DNA from: Tubiluchus corallicola
Taxonomy: Eukaryota; Priapulida; Priapulimorpha; Priapulimorphida; Tubiluchidae
NCBI GenBank assembly: GCA_030141605.1
Contig: JAQGDQ010000011.1
Coordinates: forward strand, 620,066 to 684,065
Direction of reading: 5' to 3'
Length of the DNA stretch: 64,000 nucleotides
Part shown: positions 37,470 to 51,119 of the stretch, one piece after another
Position numbering within the stretch: the first letter of the stretch is position 1
How the letters are laid out: every line of letters starts with the position of its first letter
The notes under the pieces: generated by a model
The model's database searches: none
Seen by the model: the letters and a program-made list of their open reading frames with translations, nothing else
Told to the model about the DNA's origin: nothing
Position numbers and translations under genes: made by a program

Positions 37470-39690
37470 GACGCTGTCAAGTTTTTAAGTTGATTGATAA
37501 CTGTAACTGTAAGTGATTCAAATTCTGCTGCAATATAAAATTACCGTTTTTTAAATATTTGTATTTAGTAATGTAAACCAAGAAACTTTAAAATCTTTAT
37601 TACCTGATGTATTTGTATATATATTAAATAGATTCAGTTTAATAAGGAAATAGTCTTTCTGTTTTACAGTTTTATAATGAATCTTAGTGTTAGTAGACTA
37701 TTGTTAGTATGAATTCAAATTTAAAATTAGGCAGAACGGAGGCATATGAAGAGTTAGAGTGATACATGCTGCCTAATTCTGTGATGGGAATTATTTCGAG
37801 TTAGTTTTTTTTAGAATTCTTGGTGAGAAAATTTTAGAATGTCTTATTGGCTAAACGAAATGATGATTATTTTTTATAGTGTGAAACACATGTGTTAACT
37901 AACGATATACAACTTCGTTTGCTTAAACATTTGTATCTGCATTGGAATTGTCTACAAGAGAATGGAAGATGGTTCTACTGCCACGTCATCCTCTCTTCTC
38001 TCATTTATACAAAGCAGACTCGACAATGAGTACACAATGAACACTGGGTAGGGTTGTTAGTTTTATTCTCCATGGGCATTTCTTTACAATGATCAATTGC
38101 ACATGTGCATTAGGTGCACTTAAACATATGTATGTCAGCCTAAATAAAAACTCACTAATCCAAGCAGTTTTGAGGGTGTTCGAAAACAGCAAGTTGGGCC
38201 ACATTACATCCCAAGTTTTAGGATAGTAAGTGATGACTTTAAATGGTAGAGAGAGCGTCGTTATCCACTGTCAAACCTTCGATGGTGTTTTTATAACACT
38301 GTCAGGGCGGCACAAATAAAATTGTTTCTGTCATACCGCATGAGCTCAAAAGATATCAGTAGGAAAGGAGGAAAAAAAATTTTCAAAAAAATTTTTTTAA
38401 TGAGTTGTGAATGTTTAAAGCTGAATCCTGTAATGTCTAAAATCAGTTGAAATCAAAGTTTGTTTATTTGCCACTGGTTAGCAATAATGTTTTAAACTTT
38501 TTTAAAGCACATTTTTCACGCTTTTAGTTTTTTGTTTCGGATTACTAAATTATTGTATAATTATCGATTATCGTATACTTTTTTTTGTATTTCTTTTTGA
38601 ATGTTTGTTCTGATAATTATGGTATAAGCGGCAACATTACTCGCCCTTTAATATGCTAAATTGTGAGAAAATACGATGCTTTTTAGCTTCCAATACGATA
38701 ATCAGCATCATACGAAATGGCAACCCAGGGCGAGAGATAGTGTACAAAAACATGGTTGCCTCCTTGTCGAAACAACGGTGTTATCATAATTATTGCATTT
38801 TACGTTTTAAATTAAAAATATATGCTTTTGTATGACTATATCAAGTAACTACATGAACGTACAGAAAAATTATAAAATGCCCGGCCATGTATGCGATAAA
38901 AACAATTACCTGGGCGGTTAGACAGAAACCAAAGTATTTTTAATTGTCAGCCTCACATTATAGTGTTTTCTATTAAAAGACAGTTTTTGCCAATAATTAT
39001 TTTTTTATTAGGCTTGTTGGTTTTTACTAATGTTAGCTAACAGGAGGAATCCAAGCACTCTATTTATGCTATACACACTCAAATTAAGCAACACGAGGTC
39101 AGGAGAATAGTTCAGTTGTCATACTGTAAAACTAGTATTCAAAGTTGAGCAGTCCTGATTTTTTTCAGTAAATGGATGGGTGACAACCAAGAAAAACTCA
39201 TGTTTACTTTTTTGATGGAAGATGCATATGCATCCAGTTGTGGCTAATGCACCTCTACTGTTTCAGGGTCTCATTTTAGATTTAGGAGAATTTCCTTGAT
39301 AACTAGCTAGGTTCAGGTCGCACCGCAATTATGTACAGTAAGTAGCCTTCCAGATGCATGCTGAATTCCATTTTGCAATGTACTAAGCTGTTTAAAAAAC
39401 ACTTTTTAAATGAAAGCTGTTTAAAATGTGCCAGCATTTTCTATTAAAAGAAATTACGAATGCCAAGGAAAATTGATACTTTACAATGAGTGAAAGACCA
39501 TTCGAGTTCTGGGCTATTCCTGCGAGTGATGAGCATTTACTGTAAACAATGTGCTTGTTAGTGCACCATGACTATGGCGTCTATTGTTTTGATTTTTTTA
39601 TAGAAATGTTTACAAATTGCAAACAACTGAACAAGATCTACATTTCTGGTTCTGCATATTTGTAAATCTATTCATGGAGTAATTTATATT
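37470..39690. other. Non-coding stretch upstream of the TTC23-like exons
   Basis: No further coding exon could be identified. The region includes a run of poly-A and poly-T stretches near 38360-38400 and a 5S-like SINE (39060-39410). The first exon or exons of the TTC23-like gene are probably here but too short to recognise. Confidence 0.4.
39060..39410 (+). repeat. 5S-rRNA-like SINE, copy 4
   Basis: AATTAAGCAACACGAGGTCAG and CAGTAAATGGATGGGTGACAACC resemble 5S box A and box C, here separated by extra sequence. The body has GTTGTGGCTAATGCACCTCT and TTCAGGTCGCACCGCAATTA, as in other copies. Confidence 0.6.
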
Positions 39691-39696
39691 TGCTAG

Positions 39697-42600
39697 GTCG
39701 TCGACGTCACTCACGGAAAGCATTTCCGCTAATAGCAGCAGAGGAGACAAGCGATCCCCAACCTCATTTGCTAAGCTAATGCCAGCTGTTGCACCACCTC
39801 GCATCCTACTGGAGGCTGCAGAACAGGCTGCAGTCAACTGGGAAAAGGAAAAAGAGGTTCTTGTTTATAAAGTTTGTAAAAGACTAAACTTTAGCCTTTT
39901 TTAATTTTTTTAATTTTCAATTTTGTATAATGATAGCATACATTAAGCAATAATTTTTTGCCAAAGTAACATTTCAAGCAAGTGTCTGGACCAGCAGCAC
40001 TAAAAATTACCATACACCAACAAACAGTAAAATGTGAATAAAGTTCATTTTATTACTTCATCAAAAAAGTTTTGCTGTATGAGTTTGATAATTTGAACGG
40101 ACACACAGTTTAAGTCTGTTAATCTTTCTCGTGCTGTAAAATTTTACTTTGGTACTTTTTCTTTTTGAATGTATATGCTTGTGTGTGTGTGCGTGCGTAT
40201 GCATGCATGTGCGTATACTTGTACTTATTAGTGACTGTACTCATCAGTTGTTACATTTACAGGTAGATGATGCACTCTATGAACGTATTCGATGCACCGC
40301 TCTAGCTCGTCTAGTCTACGGCGATGATCACTGGAAAGTCGCTGAAGCTTACTCTAATCTTGCTGACACGTATCTTAAACTAAAAGGTGTGTAATTTGCA
40401 ATCTTGCTCTTTTGAGTGCACACATTTTTCTGCTGATTTTGTTCTAAGGTGAGTTACTGAACCAGCAGATGTTTTAATCATGTTCTGCTCCATACATATC
40501 CTCCCTTAATGAGATAAATAGTTATAGGCAGTAAAGTATATGAGACTGTTATATTTATAAGTAGGCGTATTTATATTCCATCCTTTTCCTAACATTTTTA
40601 GTACAGTCAAACCTCGTTATAACGCCTGGTCTGAAACACCACTAAATATGGTGCTATAGTGGGGTTGATGGAAAGGCAAGGTTGATTAAGTATCGAAACC
40701 ATTCTACTGTGCAACCTTGATTTTGATTATAGTTAATTTTAATGTGTGATAAATAGTATACCTACAACAGTTGTGTGTTATACTGCTCATTTTTGCTGAT
40801 TAACAATGTAGGTGTAGTTCTACCACAGTACCTTGCAAAACTTTTACGTAACACAGCTTGTAAAAGGCTACTAGACTAGAAGCGACCTTGTGAAATACAT
40901 TGGTAATCAGCCAACTGCTGATCAGAGAAATATGCACTCACCAGCTCATGGTTCCAACATAACACTGTTATATAATTAAGACTATAAATAGCTCAATTTG
41001 ACCTTGATTCAAGCAGCTTTAACAGCCGTTAAATTCACATCAGTTCAGTACTGAGCCTTAGCTACATAACTCTTTACACACTCTTAAAATGCACGCTCTT
41101 TGCTCAAAAACATCAAGATTTACTTTCATACATTCACTTGCTATGAAACCTAAATCCCAATTTAAACACCATAGTTGTTTTGCTTATCAGAGATCATTGT
41201 TCTTACTACACAGTGGCTGTTTTTCAGTAACAATTCACTGTGCTTTATCTTGGCTGGCATTGTTACAGGGTAGACATTATATAAAATGGCACAACAGGTA
41301 GCGGATGGCGGTAGGCGAAGTAGGCGGTATTCCCTATATTTAATACATTATGAAAATCTGAACAAACCAGACACCAAATAAGACAAAAGTTGGCACTATA
41401 GCAAGGCTGGCATTATCACGAGATTAATATTCGAATTTTGTTTGTTAATAATTTCATTCTGTTATTGGATTTGTTGTTAGAGAGAGAACAAAAATTGAAT
41501 TTGTGTCAGGCCAGTTGATTTATATGCATAAATGTAATCATTAAAAATTGCCAATGATTTTACAAAAAAACAATGAACTGAAGTGATTGTTAGCAGCTTC
41601 AAATGTGATTGCTTGTTAAATGCAGTACCTGCAACATATTAAAGATCAAATTCTCAACCTTCACAAAGTTATCTAACTTTTAGATAAATCAGTAATTGCT
41701 GATATACTATTAATCGACAATTCGTTAGTTTCTGTATCCACTCAAATTGTTTGGTTTTCTGCTGCGACACAATTTTTTTCCTGCATCAACTGGAATAACT
41801 TATTTATGTAAAGTTTGCTATATGTATAAACATGGCAAGCTTCAACTTTGGATTATTTTAGCTAAATTTGAGGAAACTAATTTAATGAACAAGTGAAGTT
41901 AAACCAAAACATCTATAATCATTTTCTTCATGAAAGTTTACTAACACGTCTTCTTAAAAGTGCACTAACTTTTTAGTGCATTTTATTTCGATAATAATTT
42001 TAGTAATTGGCGACACTAAACAGTGCAGGTAACACTGCAACAGAATAATTATTATGAATAATCTGGTGACACCGTTTGACATAAAAGGTGAAAAATTATA
42101 AGCTGATGCCACTTTAATGCAAATTCCAAGTTTATATGCATTTGTTCAAATCCAATAGCAAATATATGATAAATTTTCTCTTAATCTGTGATTATTATTG
42201 TTTTTAATATTATTTCAGAATATCCCTTACAGGCGGAGCTGCACAGCAAACATGCCAAAACTATTCTTAACAACAAAGTGTTACAACAGACATTTAACTC
42301 AGATGAGAAGACTGATTTAACTAGGCTTCTAGTCAATGTTTGTTTGATTCTCGGGACTGCAGAGACTGTTCTTGCTAAGTATCCTTGTTTTAAAACCCAG
42401 TTTGTGCCTGTAGGTTGTTGTTAGCACTTGCTGTTATATTAAAGGTACAGTAGCTTCTCTTAGTTCAGCAGAAATTTTGATAAGTGGCAACACCAATATT
42501 GTAGATAGTGCTAATAAGCAGTAAATTGTTAAGGTGAAGAGAATACACTAAAAGTAAAAAGATTAGTTGACAACTAGTGCACTGCCAACCAAAGTTTAAG

Positions 42601-45600
42601 AACACTAGACTTGGTTTGCTCGAATTATGTTAAAAATGAACTTAATATCAGACTTTCCGTATAATATTATTATTTGTAGCAATAATAACAGTGGAGCAGT
42701 AGTTTTGTTGTTAGCGGTAGTGGTTATATTTATAGTAGCAGCAGTAGTATTAGTACTATTGTATTAGTAGTATTGGTAGCAGCAGCAGTAGTGTTAGTAG
42801 TTGATTCAATGTTAGCATTTGTAGTAGAAGTTTTTTATACGGTGTTGTAATTTTTTTGCAAACTTCTGATTGGACTTCTTTCAAAGATGAGTCGATTGTC
42901 ATGAAAGATGAGTTGATTGTCGATCACATCATTAATTACTCGTTGGCATAATTTGTATTGAAAAATTGCATATGTAATTATCAAATTGATGATGCAAATG
43001 TTACTCCTTATCGGTTCACTAACAGATTTTCTGAAGCCGAAAAAACCTTGCAAAAGTGTGAAAAGCTTTGCAAAGAATTGGAGGACTTGTCGTGTTCAGA
43101 TAGCAGTCGGTTATTCCGTGCCACACTGCATGCTCGGGGGAGGTATGTGTTGACTTTGCAAGAACTATTTGTACATGATATAGCATGCTTTTACTTAAAG
43201 TGCAATGATTATCGAATGTGTACATATAAATGCAGTTGTTCCATTGATGCACGACTTATATGTCATCCTTTTTATGTATTTTTATTTGCAGAATTACAAA
43301 AACATAAAATATTATACAAAAATAATAACAGTGATCTTCGACTGCTGTTGATGTAGCTGAATGATACAGTATGCACTCAGCAATCCAAGTTAAGTAAAAC
43401 CCGGCCTGTTTACTAAGTGGATTAATGACCATCAAGAAGAATGTGGCCAAAATACCTTTACCACAGTGTCTCATCTTAGATTATTGTTGCTGATAATGTT
43501 ATTGATTCTGCCATTGCCATACCCATTGACATTAAGCAAAAAGAAAAGTGATTTTTAAAGTGTGACCCATAAAAAATTTCCATTTTTCCTCGCAAAATTA
43601 TATTACTTAGCATTACGCTTTCCTATTTGAAAGACTTATGTAATTTGAAAAGAATATTCTTGATAGTTTATAATATTTGTGTCATGGTAAAACTTCACTG
43701 CATCGCTATCCCAGCGTGCACTACTAATTCGCCAAAAAACATATTATTGATCTTCTTGACAATATAAAGTAATTTATACATTTGCTTAGTTAGTGAAGAG
43801 TGTGCTACAAAAGCTCTGGTTATTTTTTCAAACTCTATGCAATGTTATCTTGACTGCGCCAGTGTGCCTAAAACGGTCATCACATTAGTTTAAATTTGCA
43901 AATTTTGTACAGAGTTGCTGCTGACACAAGCTCTGTGTGCAGTCAGTAAAACAACTTACCATCAAAATGGCTGCACCTAATGGTCACCATTCATCACGGG
44001 AGTGTAAATAAGAAATTGTGTACTGCTTTGCTAGTTCTGTATGCAATAAGACAGTGTCTAGGTGATATACAATTTCAATACACAATGTACAATACAATAC
44101 AATTGAGAATTTTTTTATGCTTTATTTATAAAGAATGTTTTCATATGCTTTAAAGTTCACTATATAGAGGTGTGGCTCTAGAATCTGTTGACGTAAGCCT
44201 CCTTGTTCCTTGAATGCATCACTTGTACGTCTTCCTCATTGTGTTTTATTGTAGAATGAAAATAACATAGAAAGAATAGAGAAATAATAGCACTGATTTT
44301 CGACTGTTTTGGGGAATTTCAATGGGAAGAGAAATACTAGTAGCTGAATACTGGTAGTAGCTAAATACTGGGCCTGGGTAGTAAATAAATGGATGACCAT
44401 TAAAAACCATTGTGGTTAAAATGCATCTGATGAGTCAATGTCTCATTAGATTATTGTCATTGACAATCAGATAGTTTCTGCCTTTGCCACATCCATCGAT
44501 ATTAAGTAAGTCCTGCTGGTAAGTGATGGATCCCAGCATTGTAGGATGCTAAATTATATAAAAAAGCACTACTGTACCACACCTGTTTAACATTTGGCTG
44601 GGTAACTGTTAGAATGTTGTTAAATTTAATAATATGTAGAAGAAGCGAATTTGTTTGCTTTTTTCCAACTAATCGTGCAATTACAGATCTGTTGAACTGC
44701 AATAGTTACAAACTTCAAAAACTGCATCAGGTAAAAGTATTATTGAAATCGAAACATTTCATCATGCTACCCACGGACTACCACAAATTTGTTGAAACAG
44801 ATTGACTGGAAAAGTTAATAAGATTGATGACAATTTTAAAATGACTCCATTATATTAAACAACACTTCTGCAACACGTTATCACTATGCCTTGCAGAATT
44901 TTGTTGAAAATACGTATCCAGTCACCCATATTTTAAGAAATTTCTGCATCACATTTGTACGATTATGAAACGTATCAATAAAACTTTTAATTTTTGGATT
45001 GCTTCTGTATTGTAGGCTGTACTTGAACCAACCAGGCAAGGCTGAGTCATCAACCAGCTATCTGAAGCAAGCCTTAAAACTGCTAGAAAGACAAGACAAT
45101 TTGGGTAAACACAATATCGAAGGTAGAAAACATAATCAGTAAGTCTGCTTAAATATTTTCTTTAATAATTTTCATTTTCTTTAATTCTCTTTCATACTCG
45201 TTCTTGTTTTTGCTTTAGTTGTCAAGGTCTGCAATTACATTTTTCGTAAATTTGGCGATATTTGGCTGCACAATTTCCTCCAGTCCAATAAAAGTGGAAC
45301 ATCTGACAGCCACAAATGTCTATTATTAAAATTCATACGTTAATAAGTTTTTTTTAAATCAGGCTTAACACTTTGACAGACTACCAGCAAATGTACTATG
45401 CTAGTTAAAAATGTGGAATTATCAGTAATGTACTTAGATTTAAATGCCACATGTATACAGAGAGAGATTGTGTATCGAACAATATTTCAGAAGTGTGTTG
45501 CTCAAGGGCTGTTTTTGCCTTTCAATCAAATTCAGTTTTTGTACTGTGTAACATGGTGCCCATTGTTTGCTATGCAGCAGAGCAGAAAATTTCTATTGGA

Positions 45601-48600
45601 ACTGGCATTCATTGTTTGCCTTACAGTTTGCTCGAGTCTAGTAAGCTCTTGCTGTGTACGCGTGACATTTAAGTCTATGGTGTACTACATAGACCATACA
45701 TCACAGTGCAATTTTGATGAAATATGATTGTTTTCATCATACTTAACAATTGACATCTTATGATGTTCTTCAAAGCATATTTGTCCAGTAGTCTATTAAA
45801 AACACACAAGGTTTGATTATTCACATGCACATATAAGTTTGTGCATGTTAATCTCTATTAATCTCTCTTAGCAACAGTGACATTCTGTGAGCATTTGTAA
45901 AGAAGAACTGAGAGTAAATAATGTTTCTTAATGTGCTCAAATGCCAAAAGACAAAAAACAACAAAAAACAGTAAGACTAGGTAAAAATTAGAACAATTTT
46001 CTAATGACAGGGAGCTTTTGGACCTGTATACAGATCTTGGACAAGCCGAATTAAAACTCGGGAATGAGATTCATCTGGAAAAGTCCGTGGAATATCTAGA
46101 ACAAGCAAGAACCATTGCGAACAACATTCACGGAGAGAAAAGTCCTAAATCAGCTGATTTAGCTTGTCTTCTGGCATCAGCTTGGAGTCACATTGATGGT
46201 GTGACTGCGGAAAGTAAATTTTTCTTCAGTTATTTTGACATTTGAGCTATTTTAGATATTTTTGCCCAATTTTACACCAATATTCCATGAGCTGAAAATT
46301 GTTCTACTGTGTCAACAGTCAGGTTTTAATTGCTCGTGAAATTTGCGCAGTTTAACTGCAATCGTGTCTGCTTATGTTGTATGGACCAATCAAAATTGTA
46401 GGAGTAATTGGCTTAAAAGCTTTAAGTTTTCAAAGTTTTAAAGTTGCATTTTATGCCATATTGGTTGTGGAACAATTACATTTTTGCATTGAGCCACTAT
46501 TTACTAGGCAAAATTCCTTATCTAAGTCTGTTATATACATTACATGTCAAATCAATTCTCATAAACCAGTTTCGTACAAGCAATTGCATAGTATCTTGCA
46601 TTTTCTACAGTAACTTTAGGACTTTTCTGTACCATCACGTGGAAACAAAAGGTGACAAAGTTACATTGCCAGTAATGCAGCTGCAATTTATTGTGTCATT
46701 TTAACCCAAATCGAAAAAGAGAGCATCTTGTGACACTTGAAATCTCATGAAAATGCCATATCAAAAAAGTATGATGTCGTACTAGTTAAAATAACATTGA
46801 ATAATATTCAACTTTGCTAATCAGACCATGCAATGCATCAGCTTGCCAACTAGTTCAGTACTATCTGTTAGTGCTTTTGTAATCATCAGTAGTCACAAGT
46901 CATGTTGTAATGCTGTCATTCATCGTGTTCAAAGATGTAACAGTGGCAATTATTTTGTACATTTACGCTTTTAATTAAACTGCCTGTTTTGTTTTTTTCA
47001 CACATTTTAGGTCAAGCGGAAAGTTGGTATAGATGTGCCGTGGAAACCTACGCGACGTGTCTAGGTGACAGCCACATCAAAACTTTGAAAGTGCAGGACG
47101 ATCTAGCAAAATTCCTAATAAGGACAGATAATTTACAGGTATCATTCTGTGTCTTTTCTGCTTAATCATTTCACTCAATTCATCACTGACTTGGTACAAC
47201 ATTAGGGATGTTAAAAGATACAAATTCGGCGATACAATAAGGATACCGTACAATACTTTTTTCAAAGATACGATATCGATAATCTGTTTTTCAAATGAAA
47301 CAATACGATACGATAAATTATTTTGAACGATAAAAGGGACACTGAACATGTGGTTAGTAATCGTGCAAGTTGTCATAATGTATTGCAATACCGTGCTTTT
47401 GCAGATTGTTTCCCGATGAATGTATAGATACATGAATCTGCAATAAATTTATCTTCTTTGTTTAGTCATAAAATAATATTAATATGAGAACTCTATTACA
47501 CATAATATGTTACACATAGATCTATTACTATATGATATATTTATTTATGTGAGCAGCACTGCTTGCATGTAACAGGGAAAATACCTCTAAAATGCGACAC
47601 TTGGCATTTACAGGACACTAAACTAACTGAAGACAGCTGCTATTGCAGAAAGAAATTACAGGAAAATTACTCAAACAACCTTATAAATAAATAATTAAAA
47701 AATAACTTTTTTATTTTTTGCGTAATTCCAGTGCATAAATGAAAATGCAAAGTAAAATGATTTTATAAAAGTGAGCAATAAGCAGCAATGTGTGCCAAAT
47801 TTGATACGATAATTATATTCCTAGAATAATATCGATGCTATAATAACTAATACTAATACTAGTTAATACTAATAACTAGAACAAATTTTTCGTATCAATA
47901 CGACATTAAATAAAGGCTAGTGTTTCTTTTCTCCATAATGATTCTGACAAGTGTGAAAAAATGAACAAACTCTTTAAACGTATGTATTAGTATATTAAAC
48001 TCGCAGCAGAAACACAGAGAAAAGTAAGAAACATAGATGGATGTTATGAGGTTTGCCATTATAACAGTGTTTTTGCAACAGCTATCATTATCAGTTTGCT
48101 TTATCAGAAAAATCAGTTAATAAACTTACCAGTAACATTCTTACTCCTTACTTTCTACAATCTACATAAAAAATATGTCTCTTAGGATTTTATGTCTCTT
48201 ATGTCTCAAAGCAAATGAAAATGCAAAACTAGAGTAACGCGATCTTTCACTCATAAAGCCTGGTAAGTTTCAAAAATTTCATTTGTAAAAACTGCTTTTC
48301 TGCATTACTTTGGTATCCTCAACTGTATTTCGTGAGACACTTTTATATTGACAGGAATCGTTCGATTTGCTCACACGACTTCTACCAAAAAAGGAAATCG
48401 CTCATGGAGAATACAGTGAAGCCGTTGCAGATTCACACAAACTCATGGGCTCAATCCTTCTCAGTCAAGGACAACTTCAAGCTGCCATTAGACAGTTTGA
48501 AAAGGTACAAACTCAAGATACTCCTGTTTTTGGAGAAGGGGAATAGGGAGTGTACACATTGTGTGCTTGGCTATGATACTTAAGCGGCACCAAGCCTGAT

Positions 48601-49592
48601 TTGTAAGTGGATTGGTGACTACTGAGAAAACTGCTTCTGGGAAGTTTCATTTAGGGAGAGTGTATTATATGCAAGGCATCTCAACCACCTAAAAGCAGTT
48701 TTACCGATGCACACACTTTTTCCACACCACATAATTTGGTACAGTAAAACATCATTATAGCCAGCCTGCTAGGGATGCAAATAAGTACTCCTTGATCATG
48801 GTACTCTATAAACACACACGGTTAATCTGTATGACTGCTAGGTGGAACAAGCATTTGTACAGTGTGTTGCTTCATGTATTTTTAGAAGGTGCTGTCAACT
48901 ACTTTACAGTTGTCTAACCAAAAATAAAATAAAATTAATTATTCAAATTCTATGAACTGTATTTGATCACACTAACAAATATTTCATATTATATTGCATG
49001 CATACATTCAGTTTGAATGTACATTTAGTAAAGTCACTGAGATTCAAAAAGTTCGGTCACTTTTTGTTTTTGCACAAAATTTATGTTTATCTCTTATATA
49101 AATATAAGTTTTCCAGCAAAATAACTATAGTAAAGTTTTCATCACTTCATAAAGCATAAATGTCTACACAACTCAAGATAATAATGTTAATAGTACTTTT
49201 GCTAATTGTGTTGTTTGCATACTACTGAAAGGCTTTTTACCAGGATTCAATCCAGAAATAATTTCATATTCATTAGAAAGAGAAAGCACTGTTCTCTTTC
49301 TTTTACTGATTTACATGACTGTACTGCCAGTATACATACATTGCTAATTCCGCTGTAACGTGAAACAATTGTTCTTATACAGTAGACAAAATGACCTTTT
49401 GACAGAACATATCCACAATATATATAATCAACCATGTCTGCTGTAACGCGTTATACAGCACTGTAAGAATTTTAAATAAAGTTTGATATGTTGTATTTAC
49501 TTTAGTGCTTAGATGTTGAGAAACTCGTGTACGGAGATACACACAAGAAAACAGGGGCAACACAGAAGACTATTAATCTCATCAAAAAGTAA
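39697..49592 (+). CDS. TTC23: TTC23-like tetratricopeptide repeat protein
   Basis: Nine exons join in frame: 39697-39856, 40263-40386, 42219-42378, 43026-43142, 45016-45138, 46011-46198, 47011-47138, 48355-48504 and 49506-49592, about 411 residues with the N-terminal start not found. Family landmarks are CTALARLVYGDDHWKVAEAY and NLADTYLKLKGYPLQAELHS near the start, repeated 34-residue helical pairs (KFSEAEKTLQKCEKL, SVEYLEQARTIANNIHGEKS) and a C-terminal SEAVADSHKLMGSILLSQGQ then QFEKCLDVEKLVYGD. The order matches vertebrate TTC23, which is about 447 residues and localises to the EvC zone at the ciliary base in Hedgehog signalling. The first donor (GAG|gttctt) is weak. The final codons AAA AAG TAA could instead be a donor (AA|gtaaga). 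TTC23L is an alternative name. Confidence 0.88.
40602..41430. mobile_element. Possible pogo/Tigger-like non-autonomous element
   Basis: The left end TACAGTCAAACCTCGTTATA has the look of pogo/Tigger ends beside a TA dinucleotide. The reverse complement of 41407-41430 contains AATCTCGTGATAATGCC, matching AACCTCGTTATAACGCC at 13 of 17 positions. No transposase is visible. It is intronic in the TTC23-like gene. A similar single end lies at 48740-48762. Confidence 0.45.
42680..42825. repeat. Degenerate (GTA/GCA)n tract
   Basis: Imperfect TAGTAG, CAGCAG and TATTAG trinucleotides over about 145 bases in an intron of the TTC23-like gene. Confidence 0.75.
43365..43535 (+). repeat. 5S-rRNA-like SINE, copy 5
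   Basis: The clearest head: CCAAGTTAAGTAAAACCCGG then CCTGTTTACTAAGTGGATTA and ATGACCATC, in the order and spacing of 5S rRNA box A, intermediate element and box C. The body has ACAGTGTCTCATCTTAGATT and TTGCCATACCCATTGACATT. Confidence 0.6.
43620..44035 (-). repeat. Dispersed repeat family R1, copy 4 (inverted)
   Basis: The reverse complement carries TTTAGGCACACTGGCGCAGT, AGATAACATTGCATAGAGTT, TTTGAAAAAATAACCAGAGC and CTAACTAAGCAAATGTATAA, the same order as copies 1 and 3. It lies in an intron of the TTC23-like gene. Confidence 0.65.
44335..44555 (+). repeat. 5S-rRNA-like SINE, copy 6
   Basis: TACTGGGCCTGGGTAGTAAA then TAAATGGATGACCATTAAAA, followed by body blocks shared with copy 5 (GTCTCATTAGATTATTGTC, TTGCCACATCCATCGATATT). 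Confidence 0.6.
48575..48720 (+). repeat. 5S-like SINE, partial copy 7
   Basis: TTAAGCGGCACCAAGCCTGA then TTGTAAGTGGATTGGTGACT resembles the 5S-like heads of the other copies. The body is short and decayed. Confidence 0.5.
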
Positions 49593-50374
49593 GACGATCT
49601 CATTTCTAAAATCATAATATCGAATAATTGTCATAGTCGAACCTGTTGCTAGTCAAGACAGCCAGAGCTTGCAAATGCTAGAACGTTACTGTAATGAATG
49701 TTGCCATTTGTGCTTTCTGTAGAAATCCAAAAAGTGCCGTTTCGTCCGCAAAGATGGCAAAGAGATGATAGAGACGGATGGGTACATGCCATTGCATATG
49801 CAAAGATAGTGAGCATGTTCTGTGCATAGATGGTTATTGGATTGTTATAGCATAACAATTTGCTCGTGTTGTCTTATGAACTACCTTTATGATCTATTAC
49901 ACTCCCAATGTTGCACTGCCAAGTGCATTCATTTGCACAAAGTAATAAGCTAAAACATCTTTTTTGTATCTGTAACTTTATTAAGCTGAACTGTGATATT
50001 TATTGTATTAGGAGTCTTAAGATGAAGGTTTTATAAACGCATCATTTTCACTGTCTCCTCTTTTTTCAATTCGTTATTCAATGAGTGTTCGGACTTAAAC
50101 CACAATGGTTTATTAATTTCTGGCATTCACAGTCATAATCTAATTAATGACAATTAAATTGAAAGTTCGTGCCACACTTAATGGCTTATGTCTCGAAGCA
50201 ATCCTTTCCAGTTTTAAAATTAAAATCATCAATAGGTATTAAACATTATTAAATTGATGCATATTTTTGTACGTTCTGTATATGGTACTAATGAGCATTC
50301 TCAATGACTGACCTTCAATACATCATTAATGCTGTCTACTTATTTACTTCAGAACAAATTTCATCAAATTTAAA

Positions 50375-51119
50375 TTACCTTGCAGAATGCAAAGCTTCAT
50401 TACGTAAAGCTTTATTTCCAAACTTTGAAACATGACGTTCCAAAGTAGTTTCCTCTGCATTGTCAAGTGCCTACAATTTAAAGACTACTATTAGCAACAA
50501 TTTATTTTACACATTAATAAGTTAAGTTAGTGTTGGAGATAGTAGTTTTTTATTAAATTTTAGACACTTGGCAATGGCAGAGAAAGCTGCCGAAACGTTG
50601 TGTTTCAATGTCTAGAAATAAATTCATTTAGTGGTGAAGTTTTTGCATTACCAACTTGATTTTCTTTATTCAGACACTTCAGTCCCATTTACACTATAGA
50701 GAATATACGAGACATGTCCTGAATCCCTGCTAACACTTTAAATGACTTGTCTACTTTTCTCAGTACAAGTTTCGTGTACATTTTAAAATTAATCCGGACT
50801 TGGGTATGCTGATTTTGTGAGACCAAATCTGGGAGACAATCACGGAAAACAACCTACAGGTAGAGGTTGTGATTATGTAACACTAGTTCACATCTAACAT
50901 GTACTCTACGAGTAGAGTAGTTTTTGCCTAGTGTAAATGGGGTTACAGTTTCCAAATAATTGTTCTTTTGCTTACCAAGTCTAGCTCACTTTCATGACTA
51001 GATGCTGAATTGGCAGATGTACTGAGGTTGCTTTTGGATTCATACATTCGTACATACTCGTACTCCATGAGATAAACAAACAGTGATAATATGGCGAGAG
51101 TTTTACACGCAGACAGCAT
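50375..51119 (-). CDS. Two-exon small ORF with hydrophobic N-terminus, or 3' exons of the LYRM7-like gene
   Basis: Exons 51119-50976 and 50470-50375 join in phase 0 across a consensus intron (TTG|gtaagc ... ttgtag|GCACTTG), giving 79 residues. The N-terminus MLSACKTLAILSLFVYLMEY could be a signal peptide or anchor. It is followed by a Ser/Asn/Glu-rich hydrophilic part (SSHESELDLALDNAEETTLE) ending RNEALHSAR. TATAAG lies about 30 bases before the ATG, and a minus-strand AATAAA near 50113 could serve as poly(A) signal. Alternatively, the part after ...CTCATGGAG|TACGAG may be internal exons of the LYRM7-like gene, because the next exon upstream (51894-51984) needs a partner and none was found. 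The family is not recognised. Confidence 0.4.
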
